Below, in pieces: positions 17,788-26,936 of a stretch of 53,261 bases of DNA. This DNA is from Hansschlegelia zhihuaiae (lineage in GTDB: Bacteria; Pseudomonadota; Alphaproteobacteria; Rhizobiales; Methylopilaceae). The stretch covers positions 273,515-326,775 of the forward strand of contig NZ_RYFI01000002.1 of the NCBI RefSeq assembly GCF_004103825.1. Direction: 5' to 3'. The notes under the pieces were generated by a model. It saw only the letters and a list, made by a program, of their open reading frames with translations. It had not been told where the DNA came from and made no database searches. Numbering within the stretch: position 1 is the stretch's first letter; the number at the start of each line of letters is the position of its first letter. The position numbers and the translations under genes were made by a program.

Positions 17788-18494
17788 CGGTCGCCGTGCT
17801 GGTCGAGGGGCTGACCGTCGAGTTTGGCCGCTTCCGCGCGATCGACGACCTCTCGCTCGCGATCGACTATGGCGAGGTCCGCGCCGTCATCGGACCGAAC
17901 GGCGCTGGCAAGACGACGCTGCTCGACGTCATTTCGGGCGTCAGCCGCGCCCGGACCGGCCGCGTCCTGTTCGACGAACGCTTGGAGCTCACCCGGACGA
18001 GCGAGGCGGCGATCGCGCGCGCCGGCGTGCGCCGGAAGTTCCAGAAGCCGAGCGTGTTTGAGGCGCTCACCGTGCGCGACAATGTCGAGATCGGCGCCGG
18101 CGGGGCGCGCGACGCGGCGGCGAGAGACCGGATCGCGGCGACGCTCGAGACTGTCGGGCTCGCGGCCGAGGCCGACCGGCTCGCCGGCGAACTCGCCCAC
18201 GGACAGAAGCAGTGGCTCGAGATCGCCATGGTGGTGGTCTCGGAGCCGAAGGTGCTGATGCTCGACGAGCCCGTGGCGGGCCTCACCGACGAGGAGACCG
18301 AGCGGACCGCGGCGCTCGTCCGCCGGCTCAGGACGCCCGGGCGCGCCATCGTGGTCGTCGAGCACGACATGGATTTCGTCGAGACGATCGCCGACCGCGT
18401 CACCGTCCTCCACGAGGGCCGCACCCTGTTCGAGGGTTCGATGGCGCGCGCCCGCGCCGACGCCCGCGTCGTCGACGTCTATCTCGGGCGGTGA
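17784..18494 (+). CDS. urtD: urea/amide ABC transporter ATP-binding protein, UrtD type
   Basis: The 236-residue ATPase is the LivG-class subunit. It has Walker A GPNGAGKTT (about residues 38-46), signature motif LAHGQKQWLEIA, Walker B VLMLDEPVAG and the switch histidine in VEHDMDFV. The RRKFQKPSVFE segment is characteristic of LivG/UrtD ATPases. The start overlaps the urtC stop, and the LivF-class ATPase follows after four bases. Confidence 0.92.
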   Translation: MTVAVLVEGLTVEFGRFRAIDDLSLAIDYGEVRAVIGPNGAGKTTLLDVISGVSRARTGRVLFDERLELTRTSEAAIARAGVRRKFQKPSVFEALTVRDNVEIGAGGARDAAARDRIAATLETVGLAAEADRLAGELAHGQKQWLEIAMVVVSEPKVLMLDEPVAGLTDEETERTAALVRRLRTPGRAIVVVEHDMDFVETIADRVTVLHEGRTLFEGSMARARADARVVDVYLGR

Positions 18495-18498
18495 CGCG

Positions 18499-19191
18499 AT
18501 GAAGCTCGCCGTCCGCGAACTCGACCAGCACTATGGCGGCGCCCAGGCGCTGCGGAAGGTCTCGTTCGAGGTGGCTCCGGGACAGTGCCTCGCGATCCTC
18601 GGCCGCAACGGCGCCGGCAAGTCGACGCTGTTGAAATGCCTCGCCGGCGCCCTGCCCGCCTCGCGCGGGGCGATCGAGTTCGACGGCGTCGACATGACCG
18701 GCGCGCCGAGCCATCGCCGCTCGCGCGCCGGCTTCGGCTATGTGCCGCAGGGCCGCGAGATCTTCGCCGAGCTCAGCGTGAAGGAGAACCTGATCGCCGC
18801 CGCCCGCCCTCATGGCGCGGCGACCGAGGCGACCTTCGAGGAAGTTTACGGCCTTTTCCCCGTCCTGCGCGAGATGGCGGGACGGCGCGGAGGCGCGCTC
18901 TCCGGCGGCCAGCAGCAGCAGCTCGCGCTCGCCCGGGCGCTCGTCACGAGGCCCGCTCTGCTCGCGCTCGACGAGCCGACGGAAGGCGTCCAGCCCTCGA
19001 TCGTCCAGCTGATCGAGACCGTGCTGGCGGACCTGAAGGGCAGGCTCTCCATCGTACTGGTCGAGCAGTATCTCGATTTCGCGACCGCGGTCGCCGACCG
19101 ATTTCTCGTGCTCTCCCGCGGCCGCGTGGTCGACGAAGGCGGGCGCGCGGAGATGAGCCGGGAGCGGCTCTCGAAATTCATGTCCGTCTGA
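18499..19191 (+). CDS. urtE: urea/amide ABC transporter ATP-binding protein, UrtE type
   Basis: This is the second ATPase, LivF class, with 230 residues. It has Walker A GRNGAGKST, the Q-loop region GYVPQGREIFAEL, signature LSGGQQQQLALARAL and Walker B LLALDEPTEGVQPS. It should pair with the UrtD-type subunit under the two permeases. It follows urtD by four bases, and the formamidase-family gene begins 25 bases downstream behind a strong ribosome-binding site, so all six genes look like one transcript. Confidence 0.92.
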   Translation: MKLAVRELDQHYGGAQALRKVSFEVAPGQCLAILGRNGAGKSTLLKCLAGALPASRGAIEFDGVDMTGAPSHRRSRAGFGYVPQGREIFAELSVKENLIAAARPHGAATEATFEEVYGLFPVLREMAGRRGGALSGGQQQQLALARALVTRPALLALDEPTEGVQPSIVQLIETVLADLKGRLSIVLVEQYLDFATAVADRFLVLSRGRVVDEGGRAEMSRERLSKFMSV

Positions 19192-19216
19192 ACAACAGGG
19201 AAGGGAGGCGCCCGTC

Positions 19217-20155
19217 ATGGCCCGTCACCACACGATCTCGTCCGCGCCGGAGAACATGGTCTGGGGCTATCTCGATTCGGCGCTCGAGCCGGTCGCGCGG
19301 GTCGCCTCGGGCGACACTGTCACTCTCACGTCTTTCCCCGCCGGGGGAAAGGAATACCTGCCGCCCGACCGCTCAAAGGTCCCAGCCGACTACATGGCCG
19401 CGCTCGATGCGCTGACCCAGGGCGGCGGCCCGCACTTCATCACCGGCCCGGTCTATGTCGAGGGCGCGGAGCCCGGCGACACGCTCCAGGTCGACATCCT
19501 CGAGGCGAAGCCCACCATGGACTGGGGCTTCGTCGCGATCCTGCCGCTGCTCGGCGCGCTGCCGGACGAGTTCACCGACTACGAGACCATCCATCCGGCG
19601 ATCGACGCCGCCAAGGGCGTCTGCGCGCTCCCCTGGGGGGTCGAAGTGCCGCTCGACCCGTTCTTCGGCATCATGGGCGTCGCGCCGCCGCCCGCCTGGG
19701 GCCGCTGCGGCTCGCCGGTGCCGCGTGCCTTCGGCGGCAACATGGACAACAAGGAGCTGAAGCCTGGCGTGACGCTCTACCTGCCGGTCTTCAACAAGGG
19801 CGCGCTGTTCTTCGCCGGCGACGGCCATGGCGTGCAGGGCGATGGCGAGGTCTGCATCACGGCGCTCGAAATGGGCATCGAGGGCACGTTCCGCCTCACC
19901 GTCCGCAAGGATGTCGCGATCGACTTCCCCTTCGCGGAGAGCGAGACGCATCTCATGTCGATCGGCCTCGACGAGGACCTGGACGACGCCGCAAAGCAGG
20001 CCATTCGCGAGATGGTGCGCCACGTCTGCCAGCGATCGAACCTCACCCGGAACGAGGCCTACATGCTGTGCTCGCTCGCCGGGAATCTGCGCGTCACCCA
20101 GGTGGTGGACGGCAACAAGGGCGTCCACATGATGCTGCCGAAATCCGCGATCTGA
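19217..20155 (+). CDS. fmdA: formamidase/acetamidase family hydrolase
   Basis: The 312-residue product belongs to the FmdA/AmdA family, which hydrolyses formamide or acetamide to ammonia and the acid. Recognisable segments are SAPENMVWGYLDSALEPVA at the start, the GPVYVEGAEPGDTLQVDIL core, the GIMGVAPP and GGNMDNKEL motifs and the acidic GDGHGVQGDGEVCITALE loop. A good ribosome-binding site (GGGAAGGGAGG) precedes the ATG. As the last gene of the transporter operon it implies import of short amides for nitrogen, as in the fmd cluster of Methylophilus. Formamide versus acetamide cannot be decided from sequence alone. Confidence 0.9.
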   Translation: MARHHTISSAPENMVWGYLDSALEPVARVASGDTVTLTSFPAGGKEYLPPDRSKVPADYMAALDALTQGGGPHFITGPVYVEGAEPGDTLQVDILEAKPTMDWGFVAILPLLGALPDEFTDYETIHPAIDAAKGVCALPWGVEVPLDPFFGIMGVAPPPAWGRCGSPVPRAFGGNMDNKELKPGVTLYLPVFNKGALFFAGDGHGVQGDGEVCITALEMGIEGTFRLTVRKDVAIDFPFAESETHLMSIGLDEDLDDAAKQAIREMVRHVCQRSNLTRNEAYMLCSLAGNLRVTQVVDGNKGVHMMLPKSAI

Positions 20156-20168
20156 GCGGGCCTCGCGA

Positions 20169-21431
20169 TCAGGGCAAAGGCGGCGCGGAGGCGATCAGCG
20201 GGACGACGGCGCAAAAATCCTTCGCGGTCGCGAGCAGCGGCAGGTCGGCTCCGGGACGCCCGACCAACTGCAGGCCGAGCGGCAGTCCGGACGGCGACAG
20301 ACCGACCGGGAGCGAGACCGCCGGAGCGTCGAGCACGGTCCAGGGCGCGCAGAACCTCGCGTCGCCCGTGCTGGCGAGTCCGGCCGGCGCCTCCCCGATC
20401 GCGGGCACGGCGAGAAGCGCGTCATAGCCTTTCATCCGCTCGGAAAACGCCTGGCGGCGATCGCTCTGGACCGCGAGCGCGTCGCGATAGGCCGCCTCCG
20501 AGGTCGCGCGGCCGGCGTCGACGAGGGCGGTCAGGTGGCCGCTCATCATGTCCGGCTTCACCTCCCGAAGCTCGCCGAAGATCTGCGCAGCCTCATAGGC
20601 GATGAGGGTGTCGGCGATCGCCGGGATCCGCTCCAGCATGTCGGACGCCTCGACCGGTTCGATGATCGCGCCGGCATCGGCAAGACTGCGGCGTGTGGCG
20701 TCGAAGAGCGCCGCCTGATCCGGGCTGACGACGTCGTTGGGCGGCGCAAGGGCCGCAAGGCGCAACGGCTCCGAGCCTGCTCTCGCCGAGGGCTTCGCCT
20801 CGGTCAGCAACGCGAAGGCGGTCTCGACGTCCCCCACCGCGCGGGCGAACAGGCCGACATGATCGAGCGCGCCGCACAAGGGATGAACGCCCCCTCGCGG
20901 CAGGGCGCCGAAGCTCGGCTTGAAGCCGACCACGCCGCAGAAGGCCGCCGGCCGTATCACAGAGCCGAGGGTCTGGGTGCCGAGCGCGAGCGTCACGATC
21001 CCCGCCGCCACGGCGGCCGCCGACCCGCTCGACGAGCCGCCCGGCGTGTGGCCGCGGTTCCAGGGGTTGCGGGTCGGTCCGGGATGGCGCCAGGCGAATT
21101 CGGTGGTGACGGTCTTGCCGAGCACGGTCGCGCCGAGCGCCCGCAGCCGCGAGACGATCTCGGCGTCCGCAGTCGGCCGGTGGCCGGCGTGGATCGGCGA
21201 GCCATAGGCGGTCGGCATGTCGGCGGTGTCGATCAGGTCCTTCACGCCGACCGTGACGCCGGCGAGCGGGCCGGAACCGGCCGCCGGCGCGCTCTCCGGC
21301 AGATGCGCGAAGGCGCACAGTTCGGGCTCGAGCGCGCAGGCGCGCTCCCAGAGCGGGGTCACGAGGCCTTGAGGGTCCGCGCCGCCGGCGATCGCGGCCT
21401 GAATCTCGGCGATGGTTCCAGCTTTGGGCAT
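20169..21431 (-). CDS. amidase-signature family hydrolase
   Basis: The 420-residue enzyme has the amidase signature fold with a Ser-cisSer-Lys triad. The lysine is Lys64 in VGVKDLIDTADMPT, the cis-serine lies in GGSSSGSAAA (131-140), and the nucleophile is probably Ser157 in GTQTLGSVIRPA. These enzymes cleave amides to acid plus ammonia. It is not GatA of the tRNA amidotransferase, since no gatB or gatC is near and it is shorter. It follows the branched-chain-type transporter genes by 20 bases and is the last gene of that minus-strand operon, converging on fmdA with only 13 bases between the stop codons. Confidence 0.88.
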   Translation of the reverse strand: MPKAGTIAEIQAAIAGGADPQGLVTPLWERACALEPELCAFAHLPESAPAAGSGPLAGVTVGVKDLIDTADMPTAYGSPIHAGHRPTADAEIVSRLRALGATVLGKTVTTEFAWRHPGPTRNPWNRGHTPGGSSSGSAAAVAAGIVTLALGTQTLGSVIRPAAFCGVVGFKPSFGALPRGGVHPLCGALDHVGLFARAVGDVETAFALLTEAKPSARAGSEPLRLAALAPPNDVVSPDQAALFDATRRSLADAGAIIEPVEASDMLERIPAIADTLIAYEAAQIFGELREVKPDMMSGHLTALVDAGRATSEAAYRDALAVQSDRRQAFSERMKGYDALLAVPAIGEAPAGLASTGDARFCAPWTVLDAPAVSLPVGLSPSGLPLGLQLVGRPGADLPLLATAKDFCAVVPLIASAPPLP

Positions 21432-21451
21432 GGCGGTCCTTGCTCGTCGGG

Positions 21452-22201
21452 TCAGACGCTGAGGTGGCGGAGCACGCGGTCCCGCGCTTCGGCTTCGGCG
21501 ACGCCCTCGTCGTCGATTTCGCCGAGCTTCAGCACCGCCCAGCGATCGGAGACGCGGAGCGCGAAATCAAGGTTCTGCTCCACGATCAGCATGCTGGCGC
21601 CGCTCGCCGCGCGCTCCTCGGCCAGCGCATTGGCGATGCGGTCCACCACAGAAGGCTGCAGGCCCTCGGAAATCTCGTCGATCAGCAGCAGGCGGGGTTT
21701 CAGCATCAGCGCGCGGGTGAGGATCAGCATCTTCTGCTCGCCGCCCGACAGCGTGCCGGCGCGCTGAGAGAGCCGGTCCTTCAGGAACGGGAAGTGCCCG
21801 AAGGCGCGCTCCAGCGCCTCCGGCAAGAGGCGGTCGCTCGACAGCGCGAGCCGCAGATTGTCCCGAACCGTCAGATCCTGGAACAGCGGCTGCTCCTGCG
21901 GCGCGTAGCCGACGCCGAGCGCGACGAGTTTCGCGGGAGCGAGGCCCGCGGTCGAGGCGCCGTCGATCGATATGGCTCCGCCGCGGAGCGCCACCATGCC
22001 GAGGATTGTCTTCAGCAGCGTGGTCTTGCCCATGCCGTTCTTGCCGAGCAGCGCGACGATCTCGCCGGGCCGCACCCGAAGCGACACGCCCTTGACGATC
22101 GAGACCGCGCCGTAGCCGCTGGCGACCTCATCGAGGGCGAGGTCGCCGCCGGCCGGCGCCTCGGCCCGCCGAGCCGCTTCAGCCATCCGAGCCTCAGCCA
22201 T
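21452..22201 (-). CDS. branched-chain-type ABC transporter ATP-binding protein (LivF class)
   Basis: The 249-residue ATPase shows Walker A GKNGMGKTT, signature LSGGEQKML and a Walker B region LLLIDEISEGLQPS, where the common DEP is DEI, while the catalytic glutamate is kept. The ORGCYAPQEQPLF-like Q-loop (GVGYAPQEQPLF) fits LivF. Its start overlaps the end of the upstream permease-ATPase fusion by eight bases, so the two are translationally coupled. The likely cargo is an amide or nitrile, judging from the flanking nitrilase and amidase. Confidence 0.9.
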   Translation of the reverse strand: MAEARMAEAARRAEAPAGGDLALDEVASGYGAVSIVKGVSLRVRPGEIVALLGKNGMGKTTLLKTILGMVALRGGAISIDGASTAGLAPAKLVALGVGYAPQEQPLFQDLTVRDNLRLALSSDRLLPEALERAFGHFPFLKDRLSQRAGTLSGGEQKMLILTRALMLKPRLLLIDEISEGLQPSVVDRIANALAEERAASGASMLIVEQNLDFALRVSDRWAVLKLGEIDDEGVAEAEARDRVLRHLSV

Positions 22202-24002
22202 GGGCGGCGCCCGAATAGATGGTCCGGACCAGCTCGGAGCCGACCACCTCCTCGACTGTGCCGTCGAGGGCGAGCCGCCCCTGATGCAGCACCACGATGC
22301 GCGACGAGATCTCGCGCACGAAGTCGAGGTCGTGCTCGACCAGCACGGCGGCGACGCCGAGCTCGCCGGTCAGGGCCTTCAGCGCCGCGCCGATCGTGGT
22401 GCGCTCGGCCTTGGTGAGGCCCGCCGTCGGCTCGTCGAGGAGAATGAGCCGCGGCTCGAGCGCGACCACCATGGCGAGCTCGAGAGCCTGCTTCTGGCCG
22501 TGGGAGAGCAGGCGGGCCGGTTCGGCCAGCATGCGGTCGAGCCCGGTCATGCGCAGCACGTTCAGGGCGGCCTGCGGCAGCCCGATCGTCTCGGCGCGGC
22601 CGATCGGGCTCAATCCGTCGTGCGAGGCGCGGGCGAGCAGCAGGCAGTCGGCTACGGTCAGGCTCTCGAACACGCTCGCGACCTGGAATTTGCGGCCGAC
22701 GCCGAGCGCGACGATGCGGTTGGGCGTCAGGCCGGCGGTCGAGACGCCGCCGATCGAGACCGCGCCCTTGAACGGCTCCGTTCCGTCGCTCAGGCAGCGC
22801 ATCAGCGTGGTCTTGCCGGCGCCGTTCGGGCCGACGAGGCTGACGAGCTCGCCGGCCCGGACCTCGAGGTCGATGTTTTCGAGCACGGTCAGGCTGCCAT
22901 AGGACTTGGCGAGGCCCTCGATCGTCAGAAGCGGCGCGCCGGCCCCGTCCGCTGCGGGACGGGAGGACCTCGCGACCAGCCGTGGCGTGAAGCCGGCCGA
23001 TCGCCCGATCGGAAGCGCGCTCCAGACGCGGCGCGCGATCTCCGCGAGGCCGCCGGGCAGCAGAATGATGACGGCGACGAAGGTCGCGCCAAGCAGGAGC
23101 TGCCACAGGAACGGCAGATCGCCCGAGAGGTTCGCGGCGAGATAGTCGATGGCGACCGTGCCGAGGACCGGCCCGAGCAGCGTGCCGCGGCCGCCGAGCG
23201 CGACCCAGATGACGAGTTCGGTGCCGAACAGGAAGCCCGCGTTCTCGGGAGCCACCACGGAGGAGGCGTTGGCGAAGATGAAGCCCGCGAGCCCCGCCAC
23301 GCCCGCAAGCGCCGCGGTGAGCGCGATCTGCAGCCGCTTGGGGCTCAGGCCGAGATAGGCGCAGCGCGCGTCGTTGTCCCTGACCGCGACGAGCGCGCGT
23401 CCCGCGTCGGAACGCACGAAGACCCAGGCGGCGAGCGTCGCCGCCACCAATGCGAAGGCCGAGAGCCGGAAAAAGCCTTCGAGCTCGAGCGGCAGCACCT
23501 CGAAGCCCACGAGGCCGCTGCTCGAGCCGGTCCATTCGCCGCCGGAATAGATCAGCTGCGTGACGACGATCGGCAGGACGAGCGAGATGACCGAGGCGTA
23601 GAGCGCGGTCGAGCGGTGGTAGAAGGAGAGCCATCCGACCGCGAGGCCGAGCGCCGCCGGCGCGACGACGGCGAGTGCGAGCGCCACCGCCATCCATTCC
23701 GGGGTCGCGCCGAGATAGCTCAGCGCCATGGCGGTCGCGTAGGCGCCGACGCCGAAGAACGCCGCTTGCCCGAAGGTGAGGATCCCGGTGAAGCCCCACA
23801 ACAGGTCGACGGTGACGGCGAGAGTCGCATAGATCATCGAGCGGGTCAGGACGTTGACCGCGAAGGCGTCGAGGACGAGCGGCGCCGCCCAGAGAGCCGC
23901 GGCCGCGAGCGCAGCGACGACGAAGGGCGCCGCTCGCGACAGGCGTGGACGCCCACGCTCGGCCGATCCGGAGAGCCCGATCGCGGAAGCGTCCTCAGGC
24001 AC
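22194..24002 (-). CDS. ABC transporter permease fused to ATP-binding domain (LivM-LivG)
   Basis: One 602-residue polypeptide combines a LivM-class permease and a LivG-class ATPase. The permease covers residues 1 to about 325, with DLLWGFTGILTFGQAAFFGVGAY and several helices. The ATPase covers about residue 350 to the end, with Walker A GPNGAGKTT, signature LSHGQKQALEL and Walker B LILLDEPTAGLT. The linker is a basic, Pro/Ala-rich stretch. Such fusions are known in this transporter family but are less common than separate genes, and the plus-strand unit in this same window keeps them separate. It overlaps livH and livF by eight bases each. Confidence 0.92.
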   Translation of the reverse strand: MPEDASAIGLSGSAERGRPRLSRAAPFVVAALAAAALWAAPLVLDAFAVNVLTRSMIYATLAVTVDLLWGFTGILTFGQAAFFGVGAYATAMALSYLGATPEWMAVALALAVVAPAALGLAVGWLSFYHRSTALYASVISLVLPIVVTQLIYSGGEWTGSSSGLVGFEVLPLELEGFFRLSAFALVAATLAAWVFVRSDAGRALVAVRDNDARCAYLGLSPKRLQIALTAALAGVAGLAGFIFANASSVVAPENAGFLFGTELVIWVALGGRGTLLGPVLGTVAIDYLAANLSGDLPFLWQLLLGATFVAVIILLPGGLAEIARRVWSALPIGRSAGFTPRLVARSSRPAADGAGAPLLTIEGLAKSYGSLTVLENIDLEVRAGELVSLVGPNGAGKTTLMRCLSDGTEPFKGAVSIGGVSTAGLTPNRIVALGVGRKFQVASVFESLTVADCLLLARASHDGLSPIGRAETIGLPQAALNVLRMTGLDRMLAEPARLLSHGQKQALELAMVVALEPRLILLDEPTAGLTKAERTTIGAALKALTGELGVAAVLVEHDLDFVREISSRIVVLHQGRLALDGTVEEVVGSELVRTIYSGAAHG

Positions 24003-24828
24003 GGGAGAAGCCTTTCGGGCTGATGCGGAGCGTGACCGCCGCCAACACGGCGATCGCGATGCTGCCGAAAATCGGGCTGACGAAGGCGCTGATCAGCACC
24101 TGCGCCGCGCCGAAGACCAGACAGGCCGCGGCGAGCGCGAGGAAGGACGCGTTCGACACCATCACCAGCATGAAGGCGCCGATCAGCCAGCCGACGCCCA
24201 TATTCGGGTCGACGCTGGCGAGCGGGGTGAGCAGCACGCCCGCAAGCGAAGCGAGGCCGGCGCCGATCATGAAGGTGACGAACCGCACGCGCGCGGTGTC
24301 GATGCCGAGGCCGCGGGCCAGCGCCTCGTTCATGATGACGGCGCGCGCCGAAAGGCCGAGACGCGTCCCTTCGATCGTGAACGCGAACGCCGCCCCGATG
24401 ACGAGCGCGGCCCCGAGCGCCACGAGCCGATACGCCGAGTAGTCGACGCCAAGGAGCTGGACGGCGCCGGGAAGCAGGTTCGGGGTGAACTGGACGTCGC
24501 GGCCGAAGCCGAGTGTGATGAGCTGGCCGATTACGATGCCGAGCCCCCAAGTGGCGAGGATCGCGTCGAGCGGCCGGCGATAGAGCGGCCGGATGATGAA
24601 GAGCTCCGCGAGCCCTCCGAGGGCCGCGCCCACGACGAAGGCGAGCGGCGCCGCCGCCCAGGGATTCAGGCCGAGCTTGGCGGCGACCACGGCGCAATAG
24701 GCGCCGATGGTGATCCAGGCGCCGTGCGCGAAGTTGATGATCTTCAGCACGCCGAAGATCGCGAGCAGGCCGATCGACGTCACGAAGAGGATCGCGGCCG
24801 TGGTCAGCACGTCGAGGATGAGGAGCAT
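23995..24828 (-). CDS. branched-chain-type ABC transporter permease (LivH class)
   Basis: The 277-residue permease has the LivH hallmark IFGVLKIINFAHGAWITIGAY near the N terminus and about eight hydrophobic segments, with the conserved GLGIDTARVRFVTFMIG region in the loop between the two halves. It partners with the LivM-LivG fusion encoded immediately downstream (8-base overlap). The substrate-binding protein gene lies 58 bases upstream. Confidence 0.9.
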   Translation of the reverse strand: MLLILDVLTTAAILFVTSIGLLAIFGVLKIINFAHGAWITIGAYCAVVAAKLGLNPWAAAPLAFVVGAALGGLAELFIIRPLYRRPLDAILATWGLGIVIGQLITLGFGRDVQFTPNLLPGAVQLLGVDYSAYRLVALGAALVIGAAFAFTIEGTRLGLSARAVIMNEALARGLGIDTARVRFVTFMIGAGLASLAGVLLTPLASVDPNMGVGWLIGAFMLVMVSNASFLALAAACLVFGAAQVLISAFVSPIFGSIAIAVLAAVTLRISPKGFSRA

Positions 24829-24886
24829 CGCGCCCTCCGAGGCCGCAGGACGCCGCGTTCCGCCCGGAAGCGGGGCGCCTGTCAGG

Positions 24887-26041
24887 TCACTTTAGCTTCG
24901 GGCACTGCTCGCCGGGGTCGACGTCCTTGAAGGCGCTGATGACCTTCACGGAGCCGTCGCCCTGCACCTGGCCGAGATACATCGTCAGCGGGGCATGGTG
25001 CTGCTTGTTCATGCTGATCGTCCCGCGCGGGCCGATGAAGCTTACCGTCGGCAGCGCCTCGAGCACCTTGGCGGTCTCGGTCCCGCCAGCCTTCTCGACC
25101 GCCGCCTTGTAGAGGTAGATCGCCTCGTATTGCGGCACCGACAGGTCGTTCGGCGTCTTGAGGCCGGCGCCGAACTTTTTCTCCATGGCGGCGAGAAAGG
25201 CCTTGTTCTCCGCACTGTCGACGCCGGTGACGTAGGACGCCGAAAGGTAGATGCCTTCAGCGTCCGCGCCCATGCTCTTGGCCGTGCCCTCGTCGACCGC
25301 GAGATTGGCGTAAGGCAGCGAGACGCCGGCGCCGCGCAGCTGTTTGGTGAGCGTGACGTTCGGGGCGCCGCCGGCCGTCGAGGTGATCAGCGCGTCGGGC
25401 TTGGCCTCCTTCAGCTTGGAGATGATCGCGGTCCAGTCGCTGCCGTCCATCGGCAGGTACTCTTCGCCCACGATCTTGCCCCCGGTCTTTTCGATGTACT
25501 GGCGCGTGAAGGCCAGCATGCCGCGCCCGAAGGCGTAGTCGCTGCCGATCAGGAAATAGGTCTTGGCGCCCTTCTCCTTGGCGAAGGCGTCGACCACCGG
25601 CGGCACCTGCTGCTCCGGCACCCAGGCGTTGACGAACAGATTCTTGTTGCAGGAGCGGCCCTCGTAGAACGAGGTGTAGATGTACGGCGTCCTGCCCTTC
25701 GTGACGGCCGGCAGCCCGGCGTTGCGGGCCGCGCTGGTCTCCATCGAAATCAGCACGTCGACCTTCTTCTGATAGATCAGCGAGTCGAAGGCCTTCTGGG
25801 CGCCGGCCGCGCCGGAAGCGTCGTCCGCGACCTCGAGCTTGAGCTGCCGACCGAGCACGCCGCCCTTCGCATTGATCTCCTCGACCGCAAGTTCGGCCGA
25901 TTGCACCACGGATGGCGCGACGACGCTGTTCGCGCCCGACAGGCCGACCGGAACGCCGATGACGATCGGGTCCTCGGCGCGCGCCGGCGAAACGGCGAGG
26001 ACAAGCGCCGCTGCGGCGCCGATGAGATGACGCTTGGACAT
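24887..26041 (-). CDS. branched-chain-type ABC transporter substrate-binding protein
   Basis: The 384-residue protein has a Sec signal peptide (MSKRHLIGAAAALVLAVSPARA) and a type I periplasmic-binding fold: IVIGVPVGLSGANSVVAPS, INAKGGVLGRQLKLEVADD and TYFLIGSDYAFGRGM. It resembles amide- or urea-binding receptors (AmiC/UrtA-like) as well as LivJ, and the neighbouring nitrilase and amidase suggest a nitrogen-bearing amide as ligand rather than a branched-chain amino acid. It is the second gene of the minus-strand operon. Confidence 0.88.
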   Translation of the reverse strand: MSKRHLIGAAAALVLAVSPARAEDPIVIGVPVGLSGANSVVAPSVVQSAELAVEEINAKGGVLGRQLKLEVADDASGAAGAQKAFDSLIYQKKVDVLISMETSAARNAGLPAVTKGRTPYIYTSFYEGRSCNKNLFVNAWVPEQQVPPVVDAFAKEKGAKTYFLIGSDYAFGRGMLAFTRQYIEKTGGKIVGEEYLPMDGSDWTAIISKLKEAKPDALITSTAGGAPNVTLTKQLRGAGVSLPYANLAVDEGTAKSMGADAEGIYLSASYVTGVDSAENKAFLAAMEKKFGAGLKTPNDLSVPQYEAIYLYKAAVEKAGGTETAKVLEALPTVSFIGPRGTISMNKQHHAPLTMYLGQVQGDGSVKVISAFKDVDPGEQCPKLK

Positions 26042-26090
26042 GGGTGAGTCGGGCTCCTCGGAAATGGCGGTCGGCGGAAAAGGGACGGGG

Positions 26091-26936
26091 TCAGCCGTAG
26101 ACGTCGGTGCGGCGATCGCGCAGGACGTTGTTGAACTCGTTGAGGTCCTTGCGGCCCGCCTCGGCGAGGTCGATAACCGCGGTGACGGTCTCGGGCCGGT
26201 CCTTGCTCGCCGGGCCTGCGAGCGTCCAGCCTTTGGCGTCGATGATCAGGCTCTGGCCCTCGAAGGGCTGGCCGCGCTCCACCCCCACGCGGTCGGCGCA
26301 GGCGATGAAGATCCCGTTCGAATGCGCCGCCGCCCGATGCAGGATGTTGGCCATGGCGGCCTCGCCGGCCGGCTGGTCCGGCATCGGCACCCAGTTGGTC
26401 GGGACGCAGACGATCTCGGCGCCGCCGAGCGCGAGCTGGCGGAACGTCTCCGGAAACCAGCCGTCGTAGCAGATCGCGACGCCGATCTTCCCGAGCGCGG
26501 TCTCGAACACCGGAAAGCCGAGATCGCCCTTCTCGAAGAACACGTTCTCGCGGTGCCAGAGATGCGATTTGCGGTAGACGCCGATGAAGCCCTCCGGTCC
26601 CGCCACGACGGCGGAGTTGAACAGCGCGTCGCCGGCCCGCTCCGCGATCCCCGCCACGATGTGGACGCCGAGTTCGGCCGCGAGCGCCAGCCACGCGCGG
26701 CAGGACGGGCCGTCCGGCACGGGCTCGGCGAGAGAGCGCGCCTCCTCCGTCGTGTCGAACACGTAACCGGTGTTGGCGAGCTCCGGGAGGACGATCAGCC
26801 GGCTGCCGGTAGCCGCTGCGGCGCGGACCAGCTCCGACGCCCGCGCGACATTGGCGTCAACCGCCCCGATCCGGGGCTCGAACTGAATGCAGGAGACCTG
26901 TAACCGCGGGCGAGTGGGAGCAATCTCTTCTATCAT
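26091..26936 (-). CDS. carbon-nitrogen hydrolase (nitrilase superfamily)
   Basis: The 281-residue protein has the nitrilase Glu-Lys-Cys triad: Glu52 in LPELANTGY, Lys123 in GVYRKSHLWHRE and Cys156 in AICYDGWFPE. The family hydrolyses amides, N-carbamoyl compounds or nitriles. The length fits the amidase or N-carbamoyl branches better than true nitrilases of about 330 residues, but the substrate cannot be named. The frame is open to a TTG at 26954; I chose the ATG at 26936, which has GGAA five bases upstream. It is the first gene of the operon with the LIV-type transporter and amidase, and sits behind a structured leader. Confidence 0.88.
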   Translation of the reverse strand: MIEEIAPTRPRLQVSCIQFEPRIGAVDANVARASELVRAAAATGSRLIVLPELANTGYVFDTTEEARSLAEPVPDGPSCRAWLALAAELGVHIVAGIAERAGDALFNSAVVAGPEGFIGVYRKSHLWHRENVFFEKGDLGFPVFETALGKIGVAICYDGWFPETFRQLALGGAEIVCVPTNWVPMPDQPAGEAAMANILHRAAAHSNGIFIACADRVGVERGQPFEGQSLIIDAKGWTLAGPASKDRPETVTAVIDLAEAGRKDLNEFNNVLRDRRTDVYG

